From CAVYVZ01 sp963772065 (GTDB lineage Bacteria; Acidobacteriota; Vicinamibacteria; Vicinamibacterales; UBA2999): a stretch of DNA of 64,000 nucleotides. Location: NCBI GenBank assembly GCA_963772065.1, contig CAVYVZ010000002.1, positions 186,001 to 250,000 on the forward strand, in the 5' to 3' direction. This document shows, piece after piece, positions 25,572 to 35,416 of the stretch. The position numbers were made by a program, and so were the translations under genes. The notes below the pieces were generated by a model. The model worked only from the letters and a program-made list of their open reading frames with translations, was not told the DNA's origin and made no database searches. Within the stretch, counting starts at the first letter, position 1. Every line of letters starts with the position of its first letter.

Positions 25572-27358
25572 CTACGCGCGCTCCGCGTTCTGCGGTGTGA
25601 AGTCCACGGCGGCGCCGGGCACGCTGTATTCGTACGGATCGCGGTATACGTGCGGAACGGTCGCGAAATTCCCGTGCGCCAGCGGCGGCGACGTCGTGGC
25701 GCGCAGTCGAGCGTCGTCGCCTGCCACGGGTTCGCCTCGGCGCGTTTGCCCGTCTTGAGGCTCAGGAAGAGGTTCACGATGAAGAACAGCTGGAAGAACG
25801 CCAGCGCCGACGCCGCCATCGACATCGTGACGTTCCAGTGGAGCACATCCTGCGCGTGTGCGTACTGCTGCGCCGCCGTCCTAGAGCCGCCGGTTCACGC
25901 CGGCGAGGCCCTGGATGAACATCGGCATGAAGATCAGGTTCATGCAGACGAGCGAGCCGACGAAGTGAATCCTGCCGAGCGTCTCGTTCATCATGCCGGC
26001 CCGTCACCTTCGGGAACCAGTGATAGATCCCCGCGAAGAGCGCGAAGATGGTTCCCGGCGCCACGAGATAGTGGAAGTGGCCGACGACGTAGTTGGTGTC
26101 GTGCAGCGGGATGTCGGCGGCAGCCAGTCCAAGCGGCAGGCCCGTGAGCCCGCCGATGCCGAACATCGGCAGGAACGCGAGCGCGAAGAGCATCGGCGTG
26201 TTGAACCGGATCGATCCGCCGTAGAGCGACAGGATCAGCGCGCTCAGGATGATCACCGACGGAATCGAGATGATCATCGTCGTCGTCTGGAAGAACGCGC
26301 TGATCGTCGTGCCCATGCCCGGTCAGGAACATGTGGTGCGCCCAGACGACGAACGACAGGAAGCCGAGGACGAACACCGAATAGACCATCGAGGCGGTAG
26401 CCCCACAGCGGCTTGCGCGTGTTGTTGGCGATGATCTCGGCGACGATGCCCATCGCCGGGAGGATCAGCACGTAGACCTCGGGATGGCCGAGGAACCAGA
26501 ACAGGTGCTGCCAGAGCAGCGCGTTGCCGCCGCCGGCGTTCTGCAGCGGCACGCCCTGACACGACGAGGCCGGACGGCAGGAAGAAGCTGGTGCCGAGCA
26601 GCCGGTCCATGCCCTGCAGAATCGCCGCCGCCTGCAGCGCCGGAAACGCCAGCAGCAGCAGGAACGCGGTGATGAACTGCGCCCAGACGAAGAACGGCAG
26701 CCGGAACCACGTCATACCCGGCGCGCGCAGCTGCACGATCGTGGTGATGAAGTTCACCGCACCGAGCAGCGACGAGAAGATGAGGCATCAGCATGCCGAC
26801 CAGCCACCACGTCTGGCCTTGCGTGGCGATGTCCGACAGCGGCGTGTAGGACGTCCAGCCGGAGTTGGCGGCGCCGCCCGGCACGAGGAAGCTGGCGAGC
26901 ATGATGACGCCGCCGACGAAGTAGAACCAGTAGCTGGCCATGTTCAGCCGCGGGAACGCCATGTCCGGTGCGCCGATCTGCAGCGGCACCACGTAGTTGC
27001 CGAAGGCGCCGACGGCCAGCGGCACGACGCCGAGGAACACCATGATGGTGCCGTGCATGGCGCCGAGCTGGTTGTAGAACTCCGGCAGCATGATTCCGCC
27101 CGGCGCGTTTGCCGCGCCGAGCCAGCCGCCAATCACCGGGATGGGCTGACCCGGGTAGGCAAGCTGCCACCGCATCACCGTCATCAGCAGAAAACCGAAC
27201 AGCAGGAACACCAGGCTGGTGACCGTGTACTGGATGCCGATGACCTTGTGGTCGACCGAAAAGACGTATTTCCAGAGAAAGCCCGGTTCAGCGTGAGCGT
27301 GTTCGTGTGCCGCGCCGTGCGGTGCTGCCGGGTGACCAACTGCAGACACGTGATCCAA
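25572..27358 (-). CDS. ctaD: Cytochrome c oxidase subunit I, at least seven frameshifts
   Basis: TTG 27358 after AAAGGAG gives MDHVSAVGHPAAPHG. All catalytic elements are present but spread over several frames: PEFYNQLGAMHGTIMVF (heme His), HLFWFLGHPEVYVLILP (CuB His-Tyr), WAHHMFLTG (CuB His pair) and NYVVGHFHYL (heme ligands). Single extra bases at about 26784, 26555, 26394, 26319, 25996 and 25882, plus a net shift near 25695, restore one chain of roughly 590 residues ending SVPGAAVDFTPQNAERA at TAG 25572-25574. The enzyme reduces O2 to water and pumps protons. It is first in the operon. So many breaks in an essential gene with intact flanks point to assembly error. Confidence 0.88.
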
Positions 27359-27421
27359 CGCTGTGACTCCTTTGAACCGGGACTTGGGGCGGAAACCGGT
27401 TAAACCGCTGAATTCTATACA

Positions 27422-30059
27422 ATGCCGCGCATCCCCGCAAAGCCGGGCCGGCTGACAGCCCATCCGCCGACGTCACCGGCCAACCAATGCTTTCGCGGCG
27501 CCGTCTATGTGTTCGTGCGGCTGATCGCAGTTTTGTGCCTCACGTTCGTCGCTTCTTCATCGATCTCCGCAGACGACGACCCCTCCTCACACGACCGCGA
27601 AATCGCGGCGGCGTCCATTGGCGACGACGCCGAGGCGATCCGTCTCGACGGTGAGCTGAATGACGCCGCGTGGCAGTCGGCGCGCCCGGTCACGGAGTTT
27701 CTCCAGCGCGATCCGAAAGAGGGCGCGCCGGCCTCGTTTCGCACCGAAGCGCGGGTGCTCTTCGACGGCACCGGCTTGTACATCGGCGTGCGAGCCTTCG
27801 ATCCCGAGCCGGGCCGCATCAAGAGCCTGCTGACCCGCCGCGACGAGCAGTCTTCGTCGGACTGGATTCGCGTGCTGATCGACTCGTACCACGATCGGCG
27901 TACGGCCTACGAGTTCGCGGTGAATCCGCATGGCGTCAAGCAGGACACCTATTGGTTCAACGACAACAGCTCCGATCGAAGCTGGGATGCCGTGTGGGAC
28001 GTGATGGTCACCCGCGACGTGGAAGGCTGGCGCGCCGAGTTCCGCATTCCGTATTCGCAGCTTCGCTTCAGCAGGAACGGCGGTGGACGGGTCGGCTTTG
28101 CCGTCGTGCGTGAGGTGGCGCGGTTGAACGAGACGTCCACGTGGCCGCTCCTCGCCAAGAGCGCGAGCGGGTATGTCTCCTCGTTCGGCGCCATGACGGG
28201 GCTGACGGGCACGCGTACCCAGAAGCGGCTCGAGCTCGTGCCGTACACCGTGTCGCAGGTGGCCACCCAGCCGCGTGAGGCTGGCAATCCGCTGCAGAAT
28301 GCGGTCGATCCCGGCGCCTCCGTCGGCCTGGATCTCAAATATGCCGTCACCCCGGCGCTGACCTTCACGGCAACGGTCAACCCCGACTTCGGTCAGGTCG
28401 AAGCCGACCCGGCGGTGGTCAACCTGTCGGCGTTCGAGACGTTTTTCTCGGAGCGCCGGCCCTTCTTCGTCGAAGGGTCCGGCACGTTCCAATTCGGCAT
28501 CGACTGTCCCGAGTGCGAAGGCCTGTTTTATTCGCGCCGGATCGGCCGGCAGCCGCGCGGCGATCCGGATCTGCCCGACGGCTCCTACTCGGTCCAGCCG
28601 CTGCAGTCGACGATTCTCGGCGCGGGCAAGCTCACGGGACGCATCGGTAAGTTCTCCGTCGGCGCGCTGACCGCGGTCACACAGGAGGAGAAAGCTCGCC
28701 TGGCGATCGGCGAGGCGCGGCCGAGCGAAGTCGTCGAGCCGATGACCTTCTATTCGGTGACGCGCGCGCGGCGCGAGTTTGCCGACCAGTCGTCCCTGGG
28801 TTTCATGGTCACGACCACCACGCGCGACCTCGTGGACTCCGTGAGGTTCCTGCCCGGGAGCGCCGTCACCGGCGGCGTCGACTACGACTGGCGGCTCGGC
28901 AAGCGCTACAACATCATCGGGATGTTCGCGGGCAGCGCGCTGCGTGGATCGCCCGAGGCCATCACCGAGCTGCAGGAGAGCAACGTTCACGGGTTCCAGC
29001 GTCCGGATGCGGATCACGTGGAGCTGGATGCGTCGGCCACCTCGCTTGAATGGACACGCAGGCTCGATCGCGTTTGGCAAGATCGGCGGCGAGCGCGTGC
29101 GGTTCAACACGACCTTCGGTTACAAGTCACCGGGCTTCGATTACAACGACCTCGGCTTCCAGCGACGCGCGGACGAGCGCACGCAGGGCAACTGGCTCCA
29201 GTGGCGCTTCGAGCGGCCGGGGAAGTACGTCCGGAGCTGGCGGGTCAATTTCAATCAGCACAACCAGTGGAACTTCGTCGGTGAGCGGCTGTGGGGCGGC
29301 GCCAACGTCAACGCCCACTGGACATTCACGAACAACTGGAGCACGGGCACGGGGGTGTTCGTCAACTTCCCGGGCTTCGACGATCGCGCGACGCGCGGGG
29401 GGCCAGGCGTCAACACGAACGGTCCGATTGGGCAGTTCTGGTACTTCAACACCGACGATCGCAAGGTCGTCTCGTTCGGGAGCTTCGGCTTCTGGCTCAA
29501 CGATCGCGAGGGCACCCGCTCCATCGAGGTGAACCCGTCGATCACCGTGCGGCCGACGTCGGCGTTGTCGGTCCAGTTCGGCAGCCGCGCGAGCAGCAAC
29601 AAAGACGATGCGCAGTGGGTCGAGAACGTGGACGACGACACGGGCACGCACTACGTCTTCGGTCGCCTGCGACACACGACCGTAGCCATGAACATGCGTG
29701 TGAGCTACACGATCACTCCGACCTTGTCGCTGCAGCTCTATGGAGAGCCCTTTGTCTCCGCCGGCCACTACGAGCACTACAAGGAGCTGGTGAACGGCCG
29801 GGCCGAACGCCACGGGGATCGGTACCAGCGGTTCGCGTACGCCGACAACGCGGACTTCAACTACCTCGCGTTCCGCACCACCAACGTGCTGCGCTGGGAG
29901 TTCAAGCCCGGCTCCACGCTCTTCGTCGTGTGGCAGCAGGGCCGCGACGAGGACGGCGAGCGCGGCGACTTTCGATTCGGGAGAGACTTCCGCCAGGTCT
30001 TCTCCACGCCGTCGTCGAACACGGTCCTCGTGAAGCTCGCGTACTGGCTCAATCTGTAA
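27422..30059 (+). CDS. DUF5916 outer-membrane protein with CBM9-like N-terminal domain, one frameshift
   Basis: The reading opens at ATG 27422; the signal peptide FVRLIAVLCLTFVASSSISA lies about 30 residues in, so the true start may be an internal GTG. Residues about 65-250 form the CBM9/DOMON-like beta sandwich (IRLDGELNDAAWQSA, YEFAVNPHGVKQDTYWF). The rest is a DUF5916 beta-barrel (ALTFTATVNPDFGQVEADP, FFSERRPFFVEGSG). An extra T at about 29045 shifts the frame; the next piece resumes SLNGHAGSIAFGKIGGERV and continues to KLAYWLNL at 30059, giving about 879 residues. C-terminal aromatic-rich strands suit outer-membrane insertion. Family function is unknown; a nutrient-binding or transport role is possible. 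Confidence 0.8.
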
Positions 30060-30063
30060 CTCA

Positions 30064-30160
30064 TTCTCGTGGTCCGTAGTCCGTAGTCCGTGGTCGTCAA
30101 ATCACGAACAACGAACAACGTTCAAGTATGTGCGGACCACGGACGGACCACGGAGCGGTA
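30064..30160. repeat. GTCCGTAGT-word inverted repeat
   Basis: CGTGGTCCGTAGTCCGTAGT with CCGTGGTC pairs with GCGGACCACGGACGGACCAC. ACGAACAACGAACAACG lies in the loop. Relatives are at 52756-52905 and 58623-58715. It sits just upstream of the lyase start. Confidence 0.85.
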
Positions 30161-30171
30161 TACTCGCCTTG

Positions 30172-31627
30172 ATGCGGTTTGCCCCGGAGTACGTGTCTCA
30201 CGTCCTCCACGAGAACTTCGAGGACGCGAAGACGCTCTTCCTCTCGCCGCTGATGGCGATTCACTACGCCCATCTGGTGATGCTCGCCGATCGCGGCATC
30301 ATCACCGGCGACGACGCCCGCATGCTCCGGAAGGCGCTCGATTCGATCTCGCTGTCCGACGTTCGCGCCGTGACCTACGACGGCACCTACGAGGATCTCT
30401 TCTTCTACGTCGAAGGCCTCCTCCAGCAGGCGTGCGGTGACGACGTGGCGGGGCGCCTCCACACCGCGCGCAGCCGCAATGACATCGACATGACGATGTA
30501 CCGGATGCGGCAGCGGGAGTTCATCGTCGCCCTGATGGCGTCGGTGCAGGAGCTGCGGATCGCCCTCCTCGAGCTCGCCGAGCGGCACGTCGAGACCCTC
30601 TTCGCCGCGCACACGCACACGCAGCCGGCGCAGCCCTCGACCGTCGCCCACTATCTGCTCGCCGCGATCGAGCAGCTCGAACGCGATGCGGTGCGGCTGC
30701 GCGCGGCCTACGCCTGCACGAACCGTAACCCGCTTGGCGCCTGCGCGATTACCGGCACGGGGTTTCCGATCGATCGGAACCTGACGAGCGATCTGCTCGG
30801 GTTCGATGCGCCGACCGGGAACACCTACGGCAGCATTGCGACCGTTGACTACCTGCTCGAGAGCGTCTCCGCCGCCGCCGTGCTGCTGGCGGGGCTCGGA
30901 CGGTTCGTCCAGGACATGCTCCTCTGGTGCACGATGGAGTTCGGCTATCTGCGCCTCGCCGACGGCTTCGTGCAGTCGAGCAGCATCATGCCGCAGAAGC
31001 GGAACCCCGTCGCGCTGGAGCACGCGCGCGCCATCGGCAGCAAGGCGCTCGGCCAGGCGGCCGCGATTACCCTGGCGGTGCACAACACGCCGTTCGGCGA
31101 CGTCGTCGACACCGAGGACGACCTGCAGCCGCTCGTGGCGTCAATGTTCCGCGACGCGGTGCGCGCTGTCACGCTCGTCGGCGCGGCGATGAAGGACGCG
31201 AGCTTCGACGTCGCGCGGCTCGAGGCGCGCGCGGCCGAAGGCGGCACCACGCTGACCGAGCTGGCCGACCACCTCGTGAGGAAGCACGATCTCGCGTTCA
31301 AGACGGCGCATGGCATCGCCTGCCGGCTGATGCAGGCCCGACGGGAACGCCCGGACGCGTCGCTGGCGGCCACGCTCGCCGCGGTCTCGTCCGATTTGCT
31401 CGGCGCGCCGCTCGAATCCACGGAGGCGGAGATCGCGCGCGTCATGAGCCCGCGCCATTTCGTCGACGTCCGCGCGCACGCACGGCGGCCCCGCTCCATC
31501 GGAGACCACGCGCGCGATCGCGGAGTCACGCCGCGCGCTCGACGCCGACGCCGGCTGGATCGCCAGCATCGAGGCGTCGCTCGCCGGCGCCGAGCTCCGG
31601 CTCCAGCAGCGGGTCGAGGCGCTGTGA
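30172..31627 (+). CDS. Argininosuccinate lyase-like protein (fumarase/aspartase superfamily), one frameshift
   Basis: ATG 30172 gives MRFAPEYVSHVLHENFEDAK. Superfamily motifs are HTARSRNDIDMTMYRMR, AAHTHTQPAQPSTVAHYLL and the signature QSSSIMPQKRNPVALEHAR, with the catalytic Ser loop. An extra C at about 31476 ends the match; the other frame gives VRATHGGPAPSETTRAIAE and WIASIEASLAGAELRLQQRV with TGA 31625-31627, about 485 residues. The N-terminus lacks the usual LWGGRF of biosynthetic ArgH, and no other arginine gene is near. It leads an operon with a sodium symporter and an asparaginase-like gene, so a catabolic lyase for an imported amino-acid derivative is possible. Confidence 0.75.
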
Positions 31628-31716
31628 GCGGGATGCGCGGCAGCTACGTCAAGGTCCTCCTCGCCGAAGCGGTCACGCTGGCCGCCTTGTACTGGTTTCA
31701 GTCTGCATTTGTCTGA
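31624..31716 (+). CDS. Single-span micro-protein upstream of the symporter
   Basis: GTG 31624 overlaps the lyase stop (GTGA) and encodes 30 residues; ATG 31633 would give 27. MRGSYVKVLLAEAVTLAALY, then WFQSAFV, has a short basic head and one transmembrane helix. It ends six bases before the symporter ATG. Short one-helix proteins in this place are seen next to SSS symporters in related bacteria; the role, perhaps a symporter subunit, is inferred. Confidence 0.6.
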   Translation: MSGMRGSYVKVLLAEAVTLAALYWFQSAFV

Positions 31717-31722
31717 CCGCTG

Positions 31723-33417
31723 ATGCACGCGATCGACTGGGCGGTCCTGATTGCGTTCGTGGTGTGGATCGTCTACGACGGTCTGAAGCGCACGAAGGAC
31801 AGCCACGAGATCAGTGGTTACTTCCTCGCCAACCGGAGCATTCCGTGGTGGGCAGCCGGCATCTCCGTGATGGCCACGCAGCTGTCGGCGATCACGATGA
31901 TCGGGACGACAGGGCAGGGCTACAACGACGGCCTTCGCTTCATCCAGTTCTACTATGGCCTGCCGCTGGCGATGGTCATCCTGTCGGTGACGCTCGTGCC
32001 GTTCTTCTACAACTCCGGTGTGTACACGGCGTACGAGTACCTCGAGGGACGGTTCGACGCGAAGACGCGCAGCTTCACAAGCTTCCTCTTCCTCTTGTCG
32101 CGCGGGATGTCGTGTGGCGCAGTCGTGGCCGCCCCCGCCGTGGTGCTGTCGTTGATCCTCGATCTCAATGTCACCGCCACGGCCCTTCTCATCGCGATGC
32201 CGGCCGTCGTGTACACGATGTTCGGCGGCGTGCAGGCGGTCACCTGGACCGACGTGAAGATCATGGTCCTGATCGTGTTCGGCATGTTCGCCGTGATTGC
32301 CGTGGCGCTGCTGGGCCTGCCGGACAACGTGAGCTTCACAGATGGGATGAGCGTCGCGGCCGCCACCGGCCGCTTGCAGGCGTTCGACTTCAGCTTCGAC
32401 CTGACGAGCCAGTACACGTTCTGGTCCGGCACGATCGCGGCGCTGTTCCTGTTTTGTTCCTACTTCGGCACCGACCAGAGCCAGGTGCAGCGGTACCTCA
32501 CGGCGAAGTCGGTCGACGAGGCGCGCCATTCGCTTCTGATGAGCGCGTACTGGAAGATCCCTCTTCAGGTGCTCGTGCTCCTGCTCGGCATCCTCGTGTT
32601 CGTTTTCTATGTCTTCACACAGCCGCCGCTCGTGTTCAGCGGCAAGGCGAGCGAAGAGCTTCGCAACCGAGCGCCGGCGGAGTACGCGGCGCTCGAACGC
32701 GAGCACGAGACGGCGTTTGCCGTCCGGCGCGAGGCGGCGGGAGCCGTGGCGGCGGCGCGCGACTCGGGTGACGTCGCGCAGGTGGAGGCGGCCCAGCAGC
32801 AGCTTCGTCTCAGCGAAGGCTCGGTGCGCGATGTGCGTGCACGCGCGCAGGCCCTCGTGCGGCAGGTGACGGGCGATCGAACGTTCACCGATGTCAACTA
32901 CATCATCCCCAGGTTCATCCTGACGGAGCTGCCCCGGGGGCTGGTCGGCCTGCTGATTCTCGCGATTCTGATGGCCGCAACCGACACGATTGCCGGTGAG
33001 CTGAATTCCCTCTCGACGGCAACGGTGATCGACTTCTACAGGCGCTGGGCGAGGCCGGTTGCGTCCGATGCTCACTATCTGCTGATATCCAAGGTTGCAA
33101 CCGGCCTCTGGGGCCTCTTCGCCTGCGGCGTCGCGGTGTGGGCGGCGGAGCTGGGGTCGCTCATCGAGGTCGTGAACCGGTTCGGCACCTTCTTTTATGG
33201 ATCGATTCTCGGAGTGTTCGTTCTCGCGATCGCTTTTCCCCGAGCCACCGGCAACGGCGCCTTTCTCGGGCTCGTCGCGGGCATGGTCGTGGTCGCCTGG
33301 TTCACGGCGTTTTCCAAGATCGCGTTTCTCTGGCACAACGTCATCGGAACGACCACGGTGGTCGTCGTCGGCAGCCTCGTGAGCGAGCTCGATCGCGCGC
33401 GGAGGCGAGCCCGATGA
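31723..33417 (+). CDS. Sodium:solute symporter (SSS family)
   Basis: 564 residues, about 13-14 transmembrane helices. The N-terminal SYWLANRS-like segment reads SGYFLANRSIPWWAAGISVM, then ATQLSAITMIGTTGQGYNDG, both SSS hallmarks. STATVIDFYRRW near residue 440 with AATDTIAGELNSLSTATVI matches the Na2 sodium-site region. A hydrophilic loop of about 100 residues (around 305-390), rich in Arg/Ala/Glu and probably helical, is larger than usual. The substrate cannot be told. It is framed by two one-helix micro-proteins. Confidence 0.9.
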   Translation: MHAIDWAVLIAFVVWIVYDGLKRTKDSHEISGYFLANRSIPWWAAGISVMATQLSAITMIGTTGQGYNDGLRFIQFYYGLPLAMVILSVTLVPFFYNSGVYTAYEYLEGRFDAKTRSFTSFLFLLSRGMSCGAVVAAPAVVLSLILDLNVTATALLIAMPAVVYTMFGGVQAVTWTDVKIMVLIVFGMFAVIAVALLGLPDNVSFTDGMSVAAATGRLQAFDFSFDLTSQYTFWSGTIAALFLFCSYFGTDQSQVQRYLTAKSVDEARHSLLMSAYWKIPLQVLVLLLGILVFVFYVFTQPPLVFSGKASEELRNRAPAEYAALEREHETAFAVRREAAGAVAAARDSGDVAQVEAAQQQLRLSEGSVRDVRARAQALVRQVTGDRTFTDVNYIIPRFILTELPRGLVGLLILAILMAATDTIAGELNSLSTATVIDFYRRWARPVASDAHYLLISKVATGLWGLFACGVAVWAAELGSLIEVVNRFGTFFYGSILGVFVLAIAFPRATGNGAFLGLVAGMVVVAWFTAFSKIAFLWHNVIGTTTVVVVGSLVSELDRARRRAR

Positions 33418-33503
33418 TCTTCGGCAAGACGGTTCTGATCGTGGTCGCGCTCGTCGTGATTGCCTGGATGATCGGCGGCGCGCTGCGGAACTTCCGGCGG
33501 TAA
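33414..33503 (+). CDS. Single-span micro-protein downstream of the symporter
   Basis: ATG 33414 overlaps the symporter stop (ATGA) and encodes 29 residues: MIFGKTVLIVVALVVIAWMI, then GGALRNFRR. One helix followed by a basic tail gives an inside C-terminus. Tight coupling suggests it is made with the symporter. Confidence 0.6.
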   Translation: MIFGKTVLIVVALVVIAWMIGGALRNFRR

Positions 33504-33524
33504 ATCACAAATCACAAATCACAA
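33502..33524. repeat. Tandem AAATCAC heptamer, three copies
   Basis: Three direct copies of AAATCAC directly precede the ATG of the asparaginase-like gene, leaving it without a recognisable Shine-Dalgarno. Confidence 0.8.
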
Positions 33525-34022
33525 ATGGTCCGCATCTTCGTCACCGGCGGCACGTTCGACAAGACGTATGACGAGATTCGAGGGCAGCTCGCGTTCAAGG
33601 ACACGCACCTGCCGGAGATGCTGAAGCTCGGCCGCAGCCGCGTGGAGGTCACGGTCCGCACGCTGATGATGATCGACAGCCTCGACATGACCGACGCGGA
33701 TCGCGAGATCGTCGTGCGCAACTGCACGCAGTGTCCCGAGTCGCGCATCGTCATCACTCACGGAACCGACACCATGGTGGAGACGGCGGCCGCCATCGCA
33801 GCCGGCGTCTCGGGAAAGACCGTCGTCCTCACCGGCGCCATGATTCCCTATGCGTTCGGGAGCTCGGACGGACTCTTCAATCTGGGCAGCGCGCTGTCGT
33901 TCGTGCAGGTGCTGCCGCCGGGCGTCTATCTGGCGATGAACGGCCAGCACTTCGCATGGGATCGCGTCCGGAAGAACCGCGAGACGGGAACCTTCGAGGC
34001 TATTCCAGCTCGAGGGCGATGA
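33525..34022 (+). CDS. Asparaginase-like protein, N-terminal domain only
   Basis: 165 residues. FVTGGTFDKTYDE carries the first catalytic Thr motif and VITHGTDTMVETAA the second (HGTDT), both from the N-terminal domain of type I/II L-asparaginases. Full enzymes run about 330 residues; this ends after VYLAMNGQHFAWDRVRKNRE, with no second domain. Single-domain proteins of this length exist in other genomes, so it is probably complete. Whether they hydrolyse asparagine is not known. The last 23 bases overlap the convergent htrA-like gene. Context: end of the lyase/symporter operon. Confidence 0.75.
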   Translation: MVRIFVTGGTFDKTYDEIRGQLAFKDTHLPEMLKLGRSRVEVTVRTLMMIDSLDMTDADREIVVRNCTQCPESRIVITHGTDTMVETAAAIAAGVSGKTVVLTGAMIPYAFGSSDGLFNLGSALSFVQVLPPGVYLAMNGQHFAWDRVRKNRETGTFEAIPARGR

Positions 34023-35412
34023 ACATCAGCTGACCGAAGCGCTGTACCTGGAACACGACGGGCGTTCGAGCGGGCATCCGGCCGACGATCGAGCGAAGGT
34101 CGGCGAGCGCTTTCACCGGCGCGCCGTTCACCGCGACGATGACGTCGCCAGGCTCGAGCGCCTGCTCCGACGAAGGCGAGTCGGCGCTCCTTTTCGCTAC
34201 CAGCACACCATGTGGAAAGCGAAGCTCGCCGATCATCGAGGCGATGCGCTCGTCGATGTCGAGCGCCAGCACCCCCAACCGCGGCACGATGTTTCGATCC
34301 GCCGAGACCATGTCGGCAAACCGTGTCGGGTCGTCATCGCGTTCCGCGACGGCGACGGGGTATTTCAGCATCTGTCCCCCGCGGACCACTTCCACCATGA
34401 CGGTATCGCCTACCGCGCGGCGGTACAGATTCACGTCGAACTGACGGCCGTTCTCCATGCGCTTGCCGTCGAGCGTGAGCACCACGTCGCCGATCTGGAG
34501 GCCGGCCGCAGCCGCGGGCGTCTGCGGAAAGACATCGCCGAGAATCACGCCCCACTCCTGCGGCAGCTTGAGGGCCGTGGCGAGCGTAGGCGTGATGGTC
34601 TGCGCGAACACGCCGATCGTGCCGCGGCGCACGCGGCCGCTCGCCTTGATCTGCTCGAACACGGTTTTGACGATATTGCTCGGCGCCGCGAAGCCGATGC
34701 CTTCGTTGCCGCCGCCCTGCGACAGGATCAGCGTGTTGATGCCGACCACTTTCCCCGTGGTGTCCACCAGCGGGCCGCCGCTGTTCCCTGGATTGATCGG
34801 CGCGTCCGTCTGGATGTAGACCATCGGGTCGTCGAGCTCCAGCTGCCGGCCGACGGCGCTGACGATGCCCATCGAGACCGAGTTCTCCAATCCGAGCGGG
34901 CTTCCGAACGCGAACACGAGCTGCCCCTGCCGCAGCCCGTCGGAGTCGGCGAGGATGAGCGCGGGCAGGTTCTTCTCGTTGACCTTCAGCACCGCGAGGT
35001 CGGTCTCTTCGTCGACCCCGACGATGGCCGCGTCTACCGCCTGGGCGCGCGGCCGCAGGATCGAGACGCTCGCGCCCGCAGGCCGCGGCAGGAGGACCTG
35101 CACGCGGCGCGCGCCCTGAATCACGTGCGAGTTGGTGACGATGTAGCCGGTGGCATCGAGGATCACGCCCGAGCCCCCGGTGCGGCGGAGGCCGAGGAGC
35201 GCATCGGCGCTCGGCGCCTCTTCGTCCATCGCGCCATACCCGGTGACGACCACCTGGACGACCGATGGAGAGACGCGGCGTGAGAGGTCCTCGAAGGCGT
35301 GCGAGAGCGAATCGAGCGCCTGCGGCGCGCGCGACGCCTGCGCGCGCGCGGGCGCCGGCAGGCACACGACAAGGACACAACACACCGTTGCTGCTGCGCG
35401 GCACACGACCAT
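34000..35412 (-). CDS. HtrA/DegP-like serine protease with two PDZ domains
   Basis: 470 residues with signal peptide ending LPAPARAQA. The trypsin-like domain has His in IVTNSHVIQGA, Asp in DEETDLAVLKV and Ser in INPGNSGGPLVD, a complete triad. PDZ1 starts near WGVILGDVFPQTPAAAAGLQ and PDZ2 near PHGVLVAKRSADSPSSEQ with ALEPGDVIVAVNG. The layout matches periplasmic quality-control proteases of the HtrA type. It lies downstream of, and in the same direction as, the S9 gene ending at 35417 (four bases between). Confidence 0.92.
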   Translation of the reverse strand: MVVCRAAATVCCVLVVCLPAPARAQASRAPQALDSLSHAFEDLSRRVSPSVVQVVVTGYGAMDEEAPSADALLGLRRTGGSGVILDATGYIVTNSHVIQGARRVQVLLPRPAGASVSILRPRAQAVDAAIVGVDEETDLAVLKVNEKNLPALILADSDGLRQGQLVFAFGSPLGLENSVSMGIVSAVGRQLELDDPMVYIQTDAPINPGNSGGPLVDTTGKVVGINTLILSQGGGNEGIGFAAPSNIVKTVFEQIKASGRVRRGTIGVFAQTITPTLATALKLPQEWGVILGDVFPQTPAAAAGLQIGDVVLTLDGKRMENGRQFDVNLYRRAVGDTVMVEVVRGGQMLKYPVAVAERDDDPTRFADMVSADRNIVPRLGVLALDIDERIASMIGELRFPHGVLVAKRSADSPSSEQALEPGDVIVAVNGAPVKALADLRSIVGRMPARTPVVFQVQRFGQLMFIALELE

Positions 35413-35416
35413 AGGC

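Noticed and set aside
25880..25884. TAG in ctaD as a recoded (pyrrolysine) codon
   Set aside because: The downstream sequence is in another frame; one extra base (CTCTAGGACG for CTCTGGACG) explains both the stop and the shift.
30172..31627. Naming the lyase argH
   Set aside because: The superfamily signature is shared with several lyases, the usual ArgH N-terminus is absent and there is no arginine-pathway context.
31141..33336. Long open frame of 731 codons on the minus strand opposite the symporter
   Set aside because: It is the complement of a codon-biased GC-rich gene. Its translation is rich in His, Arg and Asp without any domain, while the plus strand encodes a clear SSS symporter.
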